NCBI GenBank assembly: GCA_013298245.1
Contig: JAAFHD010000063.1
Location: 1 to 12,526, forward strand
Reading direction: 5' to 3'
From: Alphaproteobacteria bacterium
GTDB taxonomy: Bacteria; Pseudomonadota; Alphaproteobacteria; Acetobacterales; Acetobacteraceae
Length of the DNA stretch: 12,526 bases
The translations under genes were made by a program, and so were the position numbers. The stretch's first letter is position 1; each line of letters opens with the position of its first letter. Below the pieces are notes generated by a model. The model was not told the DNA's origin. It did not search any database and saw only the letters and a program-made list of their open reading frames with translations. Shown here piece after piece: positions 1 through 6,345 of this stretch.

Positions 1-384
1 CTGGCACTGCTGAAGACCGCGCATATCCTGGCCATGACGACATGGATGGCCGGCATGATCGTGATGCCGATGCTGGCGCTGCGTGGCGTCGCGGTGGCAC
101 CGCTACGCGCTGTCTTCGCCGCGCTGGCCACACCCGCGATGCTGCTGACCTGGGCGCTCGGCCTCTATCTGGCCAGCAGTGGCGGCTGGCTGCGCGAGGC
201 CTGGATGGCGACAAAACTGATCCTGGTCGTGGTGATGTCCGGCCTGCATGGCTTCCTGGCGGGCCGCCTGCGCCGCCTGGCCACCGACGCCGCATGGCGG
301 CCCGATCCGCTGTTCCGCAACCTGCATTGGGTGGTGCTGGGGCTGCTCGCGATCATCGTCGCGCTGGTCATCGCCAAGCCATGA
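1..384 (+). CDS. HemJ/CopD-like integral membrane protein (5' end outside the window)
   Basis: This is the C-terminal 127 residues of a membrane protein whose start lies before the window. Three to four hydrophobic helices are visible. Sequence features resemble the HemJ/UPF0093 family (protoporphyrinogen IX oxidase of haem synthesis, inner membrane): KTAHI near the visible start with a histidine in the first helix, WMAGM directly after it, a TPAMLLTWALGLYL segment, a KLILVVVMSGLHGF helix and a C-terminal VIAKP. The HemJ hallmark PRLFVYH after the first helix is replaced by PMLALRG, so a broader CopD-family protein is a real alternative. The stop codon overlaps the ATG of the next gene (ATGA), which implies translational coupling with the exporter downstream. 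Family confidence is moderate; the exact reaction is inferred. Confidence 0.7.
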   Translation: MALLKTAHILAMTTWMAGMIVMPMLALRGVAVAPLRAVFAALATPAMLLTWALGLYLASSGGWLREAWMATKLILVVVMSGLHGFLAGRLRRLATDAAWRPDPLFRNLHWVVLGLLAIIVALVIAKP

Positions 385-1217
385 CGGCCACGGCGGCCGG
401 CATCGGCGCGCTGGTGCTGTGGGCGTTTCTGGCGGTGCTGACGCGCATGGCCGCGGGCATTCCGCCGCTGCAATTGACGGCGCTGTCCTTCGCTATCGCC
501 GGCTGTGTCGGCGCCGCTTGGCTGGCCGCGCGCGGCAGGCTTTCGGTACTGCGCCAACCGCCGCTGGCCTGGGCGCATGGGGTGGGCGGGCTGTTCGGCT
601 ACCACGCGCTGTATTTCGCCGCGCTGGCCTTCGCACCCGCGGTCGAGGCCAATCTGCTGAACTATCTGTGGCCATTGCTGATCGTGCTGCTCTCGGCCCC
701 GATCCTGGGTTTGCGGCTGGGCACAGCGCGCCTGGCGGGCGTCGCGATGGGCTTCGCCGGTTGCGCGCTGCTGGTGGGTGGCGGCGCGCAATTCGACCCC
801 GCGGCCTGGTTCGGTTTTCTGTGCGCGTTGAGTTGCGCATGCGTCTGGGCTGTCTATTCCGTCACCGCCAAGCGCATGCAGGCGGTGCCGACAGAAGCGC
901 TGGTGGGCTTCTGCCTGGCCAGCGCGGCTTTGGGGCTGGTCGCGCATGCCGCGCTGGAAGCCTGGGTGTGGCCGGATGCGCGGCAGGGCCTTGGCATTCT
1001 GCTGCTGGGGCTGGGGCCGGTGGGTGCGGCTTTCTTTCTGTGGGATGCCGGCATGAAGCGCGGCGATCCGCGCCTGCTTGGCACCATCTCCTATGCGGTG
1101 CCGGTGGCCAGCACGCTGCTGCTGGTGCTGGCCGGCGATGCCGCATGGAGCTGGACGCTTGCCGCATCGTTGGCGCTGGTCGTGGGTGGTGCGGGGTTTG
1201 CGGCGCGCGCGCGGTAG
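381..1217 (+). CDS. EamA/DMT-superfamily exporter, YddG-like
   Basis: A 278-residue inner-membrane protein made of about ten hydrophobic helices, the usual size and two-fold EamA architecture of drug/metabolite transporters. Two motifs point to the YddG branch (aromatic amino acid and metabolite efflux): NYLWPLL at residues 94-100 in the fourth helix region, and WDAGMKRGD at 221-229 followed by an SYAVPVAST helix near the C-terminus. The start at 381 is chosen because its ATG overlaps the TGA of the upstream gene and because the longer open frame extending to position 42 would run antiphase through that gene. The gene ends 24 bases before the likely GTG of the receiver gene, so co-transcription of all the first four genes is plausible. 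The substrate cannot be read from sequence. Confidence 0.88.
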   Translation: MTATAAGIGALVLWAFLAVLTRMAAGIPPLQLTALSFAIAGCVGAAWLAARGRLSVLRQPPLAWAHGVGGLFGYHALYFAALAFAPAVEANLLNYLWPLLIVLLSAPILGLRLGTARLAGVAMGFAGCALLVGGGAQFDPAAWFGFLCALSCACVWAVYSVTAKRMQAVPTEALVGFCLASAALGLVAHAALEAWVWPDARQGLGILLLGLGPVGAAFFLWDAGMKRGDPRLLGTISYAVPVASTLLLVLAGDAAWSWTLAASLALVVGGAGFAARAR

Positions 1218-1241
1218 GCGTGGCGCAACAAGGTGCTTTGC

Positions 1242-1900
1242 GTGCAGTATCAGCCCATGGACCCCGAGTTGCTGGATGCATTCCTGCCCGAATGGCGCGC
1301 CGCCTGCGCGGCGCTGGCGGCGGGTGATGCGCGCGCCGCCGCCACCTTGCGCGCGCTGGCCGAGGCACCTGGCGCCGAAGCACTCGCGCCATTGATCGAC
1401 ACAACGCCGCCCGCGCAGTTGGCCGGCATGGCGGACGCCATCCTGCGCGGTGCAGCGCCGGCCGCATCCGTGCTGGTGGTCGATGACAGCCCGACCATGC
1501 GCCGCATCATCCGTGACATCATCGCCGCCGATGACGGCTTCGCGCTGGTGGGAGAGGCCGAGGATGGCGAGGCCGCGCTGACCGCCATGGCCACGCTGCA
1601 ACCCGCGCTGACCTTGCTGGATATCGAGATGCCGAAGCTTGATGGCCTGGGCGTCTGCGCCGCTGGGCGCTGACCGGCCCGGGCGAGGTGGTGGTGGTGT
1701 CATCCGCCGCGCAACCGGGCAGCGATGTGGCGCTGACCGCGCTGCGCCTGGGTGCGGCTGGCGTGGTGGCCAAGCCATCAGGCGCGCTCAGCCTGGATAT
1801 GGCGGAACGCCGCGGCCACGCGGTGCTGCGCGCCGCGCGCCTGGCGCTGCGGTTTGGCCCCGCATCACGGGATCAATCCGCCGGAGTTGTGAGACCATGA
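1242..1900 (+). pseudogene. CheB-like response regulator receiver gene, interrupted by an apparent -1 frameshift near 1655
   Basis: The first frame encodes an about 76-residue helical N-terminal extension and then a receiver domain: VLVVDDS at residues 77-83 (acidic pair D81, D82) and LTLLDIEMPKLDG with phosphoacceptor D127. This frame stops at 1671-1673. Frame +2 continues the domain perfectly from about 1655: EVVVVSSAAQPGSDVALTALRLGA (in two parts: switch serine, helix 4) and VVAKPSG with the conserved lysine, ending at 1900. The VVSS...GAAGVVAKP pattern is typical of CheB receivers, yet no methylesterase domain follows. One base missing in GGCGTCTGCGCC (for example GTGCTG reduced to GTCTG) explains the break; it may be a sequencing error or a real mutation. 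The start is GTG 1242, with AAGG 8 bases upstream; GTG 1233 and ATG 1257 are alternatives. If repaired, it would give about 219 residues and is probably the partner of the CheA downstream. Confidence 0.75.
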
Positions 1901-1951
1901 TCGATCGCTTCGGCGATTCCGCCTGCGCGGATCATGCTCCAGGCATGCCCA

Positions 1952-4348
1952 ATGCTGGATGACGCGCTGCGCGCCGAATTCGCCGCCGAAAGCGAAGAAC
2001 ACCTGGACGCGATCGAACGCGCGCTGACGCAGGGTGCCGTGGATCGGCCCGCCATCGACGCATTGTTCCGCGCCTTCCATTCGTTGAAGGGCATGTCGGA
2101 TGCGGTGGGTGCATCGGGCATGAAGGCGCTGGCGCATCGCGCGGAGGATGCGCTGGGTGCCGCGCGCCAGGGCAAGCTGGATTTGCGCGCCGCCGCACCC
2201 GCTTTGCTGGCCGCCGGCGATGCGCTGCGCGCCGCCCGCGCCGCATTGCTGGACGAAGCCTGCGACCTGCCCGCGCCGCCCGATGTGCTAGCAGGTTTGG
2301 CCAAACTGCTAGCAGCACCAACGCCCACGGCACCGCCCGCGCCCATCGCGGCGCAACCAGCCGGTGACCCGCTGAAGGCAACGCTGCTGTCGCTGTTGTT
2401 GGAAGCGATGCCCGACATCACGCGCGGCGCAGCACAACCCGAACTGGCCGCCGCCGCGCGGGAGATCGGGCTGCATCGCCTGGCCGCCTTGTTGGAAACA
2501 GCGCTGGATGCGCCGGCCTTGGGCCGTTTGCAGGCCATGCTTGCGCTGCTGGCCGAAGCCGCCGGCGATGCGCCACCAGCACCGCCCGCGCGCGACACCG
2601 CGGCCGCCTTCGCAGCACTGGCCGCGGCACCGCACAGCCATATCGCCGCGCGCGACGCCGCCGATGCGACGACCGACCCGGTCGCCGAAGCAGCACTGCG
2701 CCAATGGCAGGACCTGGCCTTTCGCGCCGGTGACCCCGATGCCGAAGCGCTGCTGCACGCCGCCCTGCCCGATTGGCGCGCGGCGCTGGAAACCGGCGCC
2801 TGGCCGGGCGGCACTGTGGCCATCATGCGCGATGCGCGCCTGCCCGCGGATTTCGCCGAAAGCCTGTCGGCCGATGCCGCGCGCCGCGCCATCTCGGCGC
2901 TCGATGCCGGGCAGGGCCTGTTCCGCGTGCGCGCCAACACCGGCGGTGCGGCAGAGGAAGAGGCAGCGCTGGAATTCTGGCTGCGCGGCGCAGGCGACGT
3001 GCTGGGCAGCATCCCCGTGCCGGGCAGCGCGCAGCTTGATCTGCTGCTGGCCAGCGCCACGCCGCTGGAAGGCCTGCGTGCCGCGCTGAAAGTGGCGGAC
3101 CCGGACCAACGGCATGTGGTGTCGCTCTCACCCGCGACGGCACAGGTGCAGGCCGGGCCGGCATCGGCGATCGTGCCGACGCTGCGCGTGCGGCAGGACG
3201 TGGTGGACAATATTCTGGGGCTGGCGGCCGAGGTGCGTGCGGCGGCGGCGGCACTTTCCGAAGCGCTGCGCGACCCGTCAGGCCCCGCTGCCATCGCCAT
3301 GCTGCAAGGCTTGGAACACCGCTTGTCAGGCGCGGTGGCGCGGCAGATCGGCGGTGCGTCCGGCCAGTTGAATGCGCTGCGCAATCGCGTCGCACGGGTG
3401 GATGCGCGCATGTCGCTGTCGATGCGGCAATTCGACGAGGCGATCCTGGAATTGCGCGTGGTGCCGGTGGGCACCTTGTTCCAGCGCCTGCCGCGCGCGG
3501 TGCGCAGCGTGGCCGAAGGGGCCGGCAAACCCGTGCGGCTGGAACTGGACGGCGAGGATGTTCGGATTGATCGCAGCCTGATCGAATTGCTGGCGGACCC
3601 TTTGCTGCACCTGGTCCGCAACGCGGTGGACCACGGCATCGAATCGCCAGGCGGGCGCGGCGCGAAGCCCACGGAAGCGCTGCTGCGCGTCGCCGCCGAA
3701 CGCCTGCCCGGCCAGGTGCGGATCAGCATCAGCGATGACGGGCGCGGTATCGACGCGGAGGTGGTGCGCGCCACCGCCGTCGCGCGCGGCTTGATCGGCG
3801 CGGAAGAAAGACTTTCCGAAGCGCAAATTCACGGCCTGCTGCTGCGGCCAGGTTTTTCCACCAAGCAGGTGGTGACGGAATTGTCCGGCCGCGGCGTGGG
3901 CTTGGATGTGGTGCATGACGCGGTGCGCCGCGCCGGCGGCCATATGCTGATCGCCAGTCGGCGCGGTGAGGGCACGACCTTCACGCTGACACTGCCGGTC
4001 AGCGCCGCGCTGCAGCCGGTGCTGCTGGTGGAAGCGGGCGGGCACCCATACGGGCTGCCGGCCGCGCGGGTGATCCAGGTGCTGGGGCCGGACGAGGCGA
4101 CCGAAGGTGCCACGCTGCTGTCGCTGGAAGCGGCACTTGGCCTGCCGCCCGCGCCGGCCGGCGGCACGGTCTTGCTGGAACGCGCGACAGGCGCGCTGGC
4201 CTTGCGCGTGGCGCGCGTGCAGCGCCGGACTGACCTGCTGCTGCGCCCGCTGCACCCGGAACTGGCGGCGATGCCAGCACTGTCGGCGGTGGGCGTGCTG
4301 GGCACGGGTGAGCCGGTTGTGGTGCTGGAGCCGGATGGATTGGTGTGA
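1952..4348 (+). CDS. cheA: CheA-type chemosensory histidine kinase
   Basis: A cytoplasmic kinase of 798 residues that phosphorylates a response regulator from its own HPt histidine. An N-terminal HPt domain covers about residues 1-100 with H43 in FRAFHSLKGMSDAVG. Residues about 110-405 are Ala/Pro-rich and poorly recognisable, possibly containing a degenerate second HPt and a P2-like segment. The dimerisation/P3 region begins near 411 and includes LRVVPVGTLFQRLPRAVR. The ATPase domain shows the N box HLVRNAVDHG (553-562), G1 DDGRGID (595-601), an F box RPGFSTK and G2 GRGVGLDVV (646-654). A CheW-like C-terminal domain starts near 687. All catalytic boxes are intact. ATG 1952 is preferred because typical CheA N-termini begin MLDD-like and a weak AGG lies 8 bases upstream; ATG 1934 would add six residues. 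It lies 51 bases after the receiver gene in the same direction. No MCP, CheW, CheR or full CheB is in the window. Confidence 0.92.
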   Translation: MLDDALRAEFAAESEEHLDAIERALTQGAVDRPAIDALFRAFHSLKGMSDAVGASGMKALAHRAEDALGAARQGKLDLRAAAPALLAAGDALRAARAALLDEACDLPAPPDVLAGLAKLLAAPTPTAPPAPIAAQPAGDPLKATLLSLLLEAMPDITRGAAQPELAAAAREIGLHRLAALLETALDAPALGRLQAMLALLAEAAGDAPPAPPARDTAAAFAALAAAPHSHIAARDAADATTDPVAEAALRQWQDLAFRAGDPDAEALLHAALPDWRAALETGAWPGGTVAIMRDARLPADFAESLSADAARRAISALDAGQGLFRVRANTGGAAEEEAALEFWLRGAGDVLGSIPVPGSAQLDLLLASATPLEGLRAALKVADPDQRHVVSLSPATAQVQAGPASAIVPTLRVRQDVVDNILGLAAEVRAAAAALSEALRDPSGPAAIAMLQGLEHRLSGAVARQIGGASGQLNALRNRVARVDARMSLSMRQFDEAILELRVVPVGTLFQRLPRAVRSVAEGAGKPVRLELDGEDVRIDRSLIELLADPLLHLVRNAVDHGIESPGGRGAKPTEALLRVAAERLPGQVRISISDDGRGIDAEVVRATAVARGLIGAEERLSEAQIHGLLLRPGFSTKQVVTELSGRGVGLDVVHDAVRRAGGHMLIASRRGEGTTFTLTLPVSAALQPVLLVEAGGHPYGLPAARVIQVLGPDEATEGATLLSLEAALGLPPAPAGGTVLLERATGALALRVARVQRRTDLLLRPLHPELAAMPALSAVGVLGTGEPVVVLEPDGLV

Positions 4349-4371
4349 CGCCACCAAACGGCTTGGGCGAA

Positions 4372-4446
4372 TGGAGCGGGCGAGGGGAATCGAACCCCTG
4401 ACATTCAGCTTGGGAAGCTGACGTTCTACCGCTGAACTACGCCCGC
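4372..4446 (-). tRNA. tRNA-Gly, anticodon CCC, CCA encoded
   Basis: The complement of this stretch folds into a complete cloverleaf. The acceptor stem GCGGGCG pairs with CGCCCGC; the D arm is GTTC/GAAC; the anticodon stem TCAGC/GCTGA encloses the 7-base loop TTCCCAA, giving anticodon CCC (glycine, GGG codons); the T arm is AGGGG-TTCGATT-CCCCT. The discriminator is T at 4375 and the 3' CCA is genomically encoded (complement of 4372-4374). It points towards the end of cheA and lies on the same strand as the small lipoprotein gene. A -10/-35-like pair sits just upstream (4457-4485). An open frame on the plus strand crosses it but is not a gene. Confidence 0.97.
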
Positions 4447-4456
4447 GCCTGCCGGC

Positions 4457-4485
4457 AAACTACTGGACGGCAATGGATGCCTCAA
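4457..4485 (-). promoter_or_regulatory. Probable sigma-70-type promoter of tRNA-Gly(CCC)
   Basis: On the minus strand a TTGAGG hexamer (4480-4485) and a TAGTTT hexamer (4457-4462) are separated by exactly 17 bases, and the -10 ends 10 bases before the mature tRNA 5' end. Matches to the consensus are 4/6 and 3/6, so the boxes are modest, but spacing and position are what a tRNA promoter would have. Seen in sequence; activity is inferred. Confidence 0.42.
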
Positions 4486-4494
4486 CCCCCGTCA

Positions 4495-4516
4495 CCCCGG
4501 TCATGTCTGGCCGGGG
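4495..4516. repeat. GC-rich hairpin between the lipoprotein gene and tRNA-Gly
   Basis: CCCCGGTC and GGCCGGGG form an 8-bp stem (one G-T wobble on the plus strand) around a 6-base loop. It lies 26 bases past the stop codon of the minus-strand lipoprotein gene and upstream of the tRNA promoter. There is no T-run on either side, so it is not a canonical intrinsic terminator. It could be a transcript-stabilising 3' hairpin, a weak terminator, or one copy of a dispersed intergenic palindrome. A search of the same genome for further copies would decide. Confidence 0.35.
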
Positions 4517-4542
4517 CTAGGGTTGTCGGAAGCCGCGGAAGC

Positions 4543-4743
4543 TCAGCCGCGCGGGCGGCGGCGACGCATCGGCACGGGCGCCGGGGCGGGTGCCGGCATC
4601 GGAGCCGGGGCGGGTGCCGCGACCATCACCGGCGCGGGCTGCGGCGCGCAGGCGGTGACCAGCACGACGGGGGCGAGCAGGGCAGCGAGGCCAAACCGGC
4701 GAACAACCATCTTGCGGGTCATCGGTGTGGAATTGTCGGTCAT
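4543..4743 (-). CDS. Small Pro/Ala-rich lipoprotein of unknown function
   Basis: A predicted 66-residue protein. Residues 12-31 have basic residues (RKMVVRRF) and then a hydrophobic stretch ending in the lipobox LVTAC, so C32 would be lipidated after signal peptidase II cleavage. The mature part is only about 35 residues: APQPAPVMVAAP, then alternating PAPMPAPAPAP, then a basic tail PMRRRRPRG. The ATG at 4743 is supported by AAAGGA 10 bases upstream; ATG 4722 (M8) is an alternative, and the longer open frame back to 4872 has no such support and would overlap the divergent transpeptidase. It is transcribed away from the L,D-transpeptidase gene, whose start is 94 bases distant. An Ala-Pro linker with a cationic end would suit periplasmic or cell-wall contact, but that is speculation; I do not recognise a family. 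Confidence 0.65.
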   Translation of the reverse strand: MTDNSTPMTRKMVVRRFGLAALLAPVVLVTACAPQPAPVMVAAPAPAPMPAPAPAPVPMRRRRPRG

Positions 4744-4780
4744 CGTGTGTTTATCCTTTTGTGGGTCCCGGACAGTGGCA

Positions 4781-4809
4781 GCGAACACTGAGTTTGCCCA
4801 TGCTGTCAA
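4781..4809 (-). promoter_or_regulatory. Possible promoter of the small lipoprotein gene
   Basis: On the minus strand a perfect TTGACA (complement of 4804-4809) is followed after 17 bases by GTTCGC, a poor -10. A start would lie about 30 bases before the ATG at 4743. The -35 is convincing by sequence but the -10 is not, so this is tentative. No clear promoter for the divergent transpeptidase was found in the same interval. Confidence 0.25.
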
Positions 4810-4837
4810 ATTATTGATCGCCAACCGAGGGAATGGC

Positions 4838-6277
4838 ATGGAATTGACACCGCAGCCAGGCGCGCCGCGCAACCGCGATGAAGATACAGCGCCGGCCGTG
4901 TTGCGCCGGCGTGGCGTGTTGGCGGGCAGCGCGGCCTGGGCCGCGGCGCTGGCCGGTTGCGTGCCGCAAGATCAAGCGGCGCCAGGCGTCAGCACGCCCA
5001 TCGCCGCAGCGGATGGCCCGCCCCCGCCGCCCGCCGAGCCTGCCCAGGCATCCCTGGCCACGCTGCGCAACGGCGCCGACCCCGTGATCGAGGGCGAAAC
5101 ACTCGATGGCGCGCTGCTGCGCCGATTCTACGCGCCGCGCGGCTACGCCACCGCCTGGGACAGCCACCCCGCCCACGCCGATGCGCTGGCCGCCACCGTG
5201 CTGCGCGCTGCCGATCACGGCCTGAACCCGGATCGATTCGGCGGCGCCTTGTTGCAGCGCCTGACGCAGTTCCAACCGCCGCAGCGGGAGTTGCTGCTGT
5301 CACACGCCGTGCTGACCTATGCCCAGGCGCTGGCCGGTGGCGGCGTGCCACCCGCGCGGCGCCGCGACACCGAAGCACTGGCGCACGAGCCGGTGGACGC
5401 GGCCTATGCGCTGCGGGCCGCACTCGACGGCCATGATCCGGCCGGTGCGATCGAACAGCTCGCCCCGCGCAGCACGGAATACGAGGCGTTGCGCCAGGTC
5501 TTGCGCCGCGATCGCGAAACCGGCCGGACGGACCAGGCGATGGCCGAGCAATTGCGCCTGCTGGCGGTGAACCTCGAGCGGCAACGCTGGCTGCCGCGAC
5601 GGCTTCCGGCCGACCGCATCTGGGTCAACCTGACGGACCACAGTCTGGTGCTGTTCCGCGAAAACCAGGCGGTCTTCACCACCCGCGTCGTGGTGGGCGC
5701 GGATGTAGCGGCGATGCAGAGCCCGGAATTTCAGACGACGATCAACGGCGCCGTCTTCAACCCGCCCTGGGTCATCCCGGAGGATATCGTGCGCCGCTCC
5801 ATCATCCCGCGCGCGCAGGCGGACCCGGGGTATCTGGCGCGCAGCAACATCACCCTGACCGCGGATGGCGAGGCAGAGCAGGCGGCCGGCCCGAACTCGG
5901 CGCTGGGCGCGATCCTGTTCGACATGCCCAACCGCTTCGATGTGTATCTGCACGACACACCTGACCGCAGCATCTTCGGGCAGGCGAACCGGCGCATCAG
6001 CAATGGCTGCATCCGGGTGCAGAACCCGCTGCAACTGGCGGCACTGTTGATGGACACGTCGCTGGAAGACATCCAGGCCAGGGTGGCGACGGGGGAAACG
6101 CGCGAAGAGCCGGTGGCGCGTCCCATCCCGGTGTTCCTGGTCTATCAGACCGCCTTCCTCTCAGCCGAGCGCGCGATCGAGGTGCGGCCGGATTTCTACG
6201 GGCGGGATGCGGCGATCTGGCAATCGCTGCAGGCGCGCGCATCGCGGCCGGGTGAAGCGCGCGGGCGGGCGGGTTGA
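4838..6277 (+). CDS. YcbB/LdtD-type L,D-transpeptidase, probable lipoprotein
   Basis: A 479-residue envelope enzyme predicted to make 3-3 cross-links in peptidoglycan. The N-terminus has RRRGVLAG (R23-R25) followed by a hydrophobic run ending in lipobox LAGC (C41), so it looks like a lipoprotein with a Tat-like twin arginine. A YcbB-type scaffold/peptidoglycan-binding-like region follows (RRFYAPRGYATAW, then AADHGLNPDRF). The YkuD catalytic domain begins around residue 260 (RIWVNLTDHSLVLF). H372 in VYLHDTPDRS and C391 in RISNGCIRV are the predicted catalytic pair, 19 residues apart as in E. coli YcbB. The motif is SNGC rather than the common SHGC. ATG 4838 is chosen because GAGGGA ends 5 bases upstream and it gives the signal sequence; the open frame upstream to 4523 runs antisense through the lipoprotein gene. 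A hairpin at 6297-6320 lies 19 bases after the stop. Confidence 0.9.
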   Translation: MELTPQPGAPRNRDEDTAPAVLRRRGVLAGSAAWAAALAGCVPQDQAAPGVSTPIAAADGPPPPPAEPAQASLATLRNGADPVIEGETLDGALLRRFYAPRGYATAWDSHPAHADALAATVLRAADHGLNPDRFGGALLQRLTQFQPPQRELLLSHAVLTYAQALAGGGVPPARRRDTEALAHEPVDAAYALRAALDGHDPAGAIEQLAPRSTEYEALRQVLRRDRETGRTDQAMAEQLRLLAVNLERQRWLPRRLPADRIWVNLTDHSLVLFRENQAVFTTRVVVGADVAAMQSPEFQTTINGAVFNPPWVIPEDIVRRSIIPRAQADPGYLARSNITLTADGEAEQAAGPNSALGAILFDMPNRFDVYLHDTPDRSIFGQANRRISNGCIRVQNPLQLAALLMDTSLEDIQARVATGETREEPVARPIPVFLVYQTAFLSAERAIEVRPDFYGRDAAIWQSLQARASRPGEARGRAG

Positions 6278-6289
6278 TGCCCAGCGCAT

Positions 6290-6320
6290 AAAAAAACCCC
6301 GGCGGATTGCTCCGCCGGGG
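6290..6320 (-). terminator. Strong intrinsic terminator of the BI-1 gene, possibly bidirectional
   Basis: A perfect 10-bp stem (CCCCGGCGGA / TCCGCCGGGG, 6297-6320) with a 4-base loop is followed on the minus strand by seven T (complement of A at 6290-6296). It sits 26 bases after the stop of the minus-strand BI-1 gene. In the plus direction the same hairpin follows the L,D-transpeptidase stop by 19 bases, but only CTGATGTTTT follows it, so termination there would be weaker. Confidence 0.92.
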
Positions 6321-6345
6321 CTGATGTTTTGGCAGGCTTGCAGGA

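Noticed and set aside
1645..1675. Programmed ribosomal frameshift in the receiver gene
   Set aside because: No slippery heptamer or supporting downstream structure was found at the junction; sequencing error or mutation is simpler.
165..1778. 537-residue open frame on the minus strand
   Set aside because: It lies antisense to three recognisable plus-strand genes and has low-complexity Arg/Gln/His-rich composition typical of GC shadow frames.
1639..1962. Small open frame spanning the end of the receiver gene and the start of cheA
   Set aside because: The true receiver continuation is in a different frame with conserved residues; this frame gives low-complexity Arg/Gly protein.
1873..3774. 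633-residue Ser/Ala-rich open frame on the minus strand
   Set aside because: Antisense to cheA, which has all kinase motifs; composition reflects reverse-complemented GC-rich codons.
4107..4421. Plus-strand open frame reading ARGIEPLTF near its end
   Set aside because: This peptide is the familiar mistranslation of the T arm of a minus-strand tRNA; the frame also overlaps cheA.
4523..4837. N-terminal extension of the L,D-transpeptidase
   Set aside because: It is Gly/Arg/Ala-rich, antisense to the small lipoprotein gene, and would bury the signal peptide; ATG 4838 has a good ribosome binding site.
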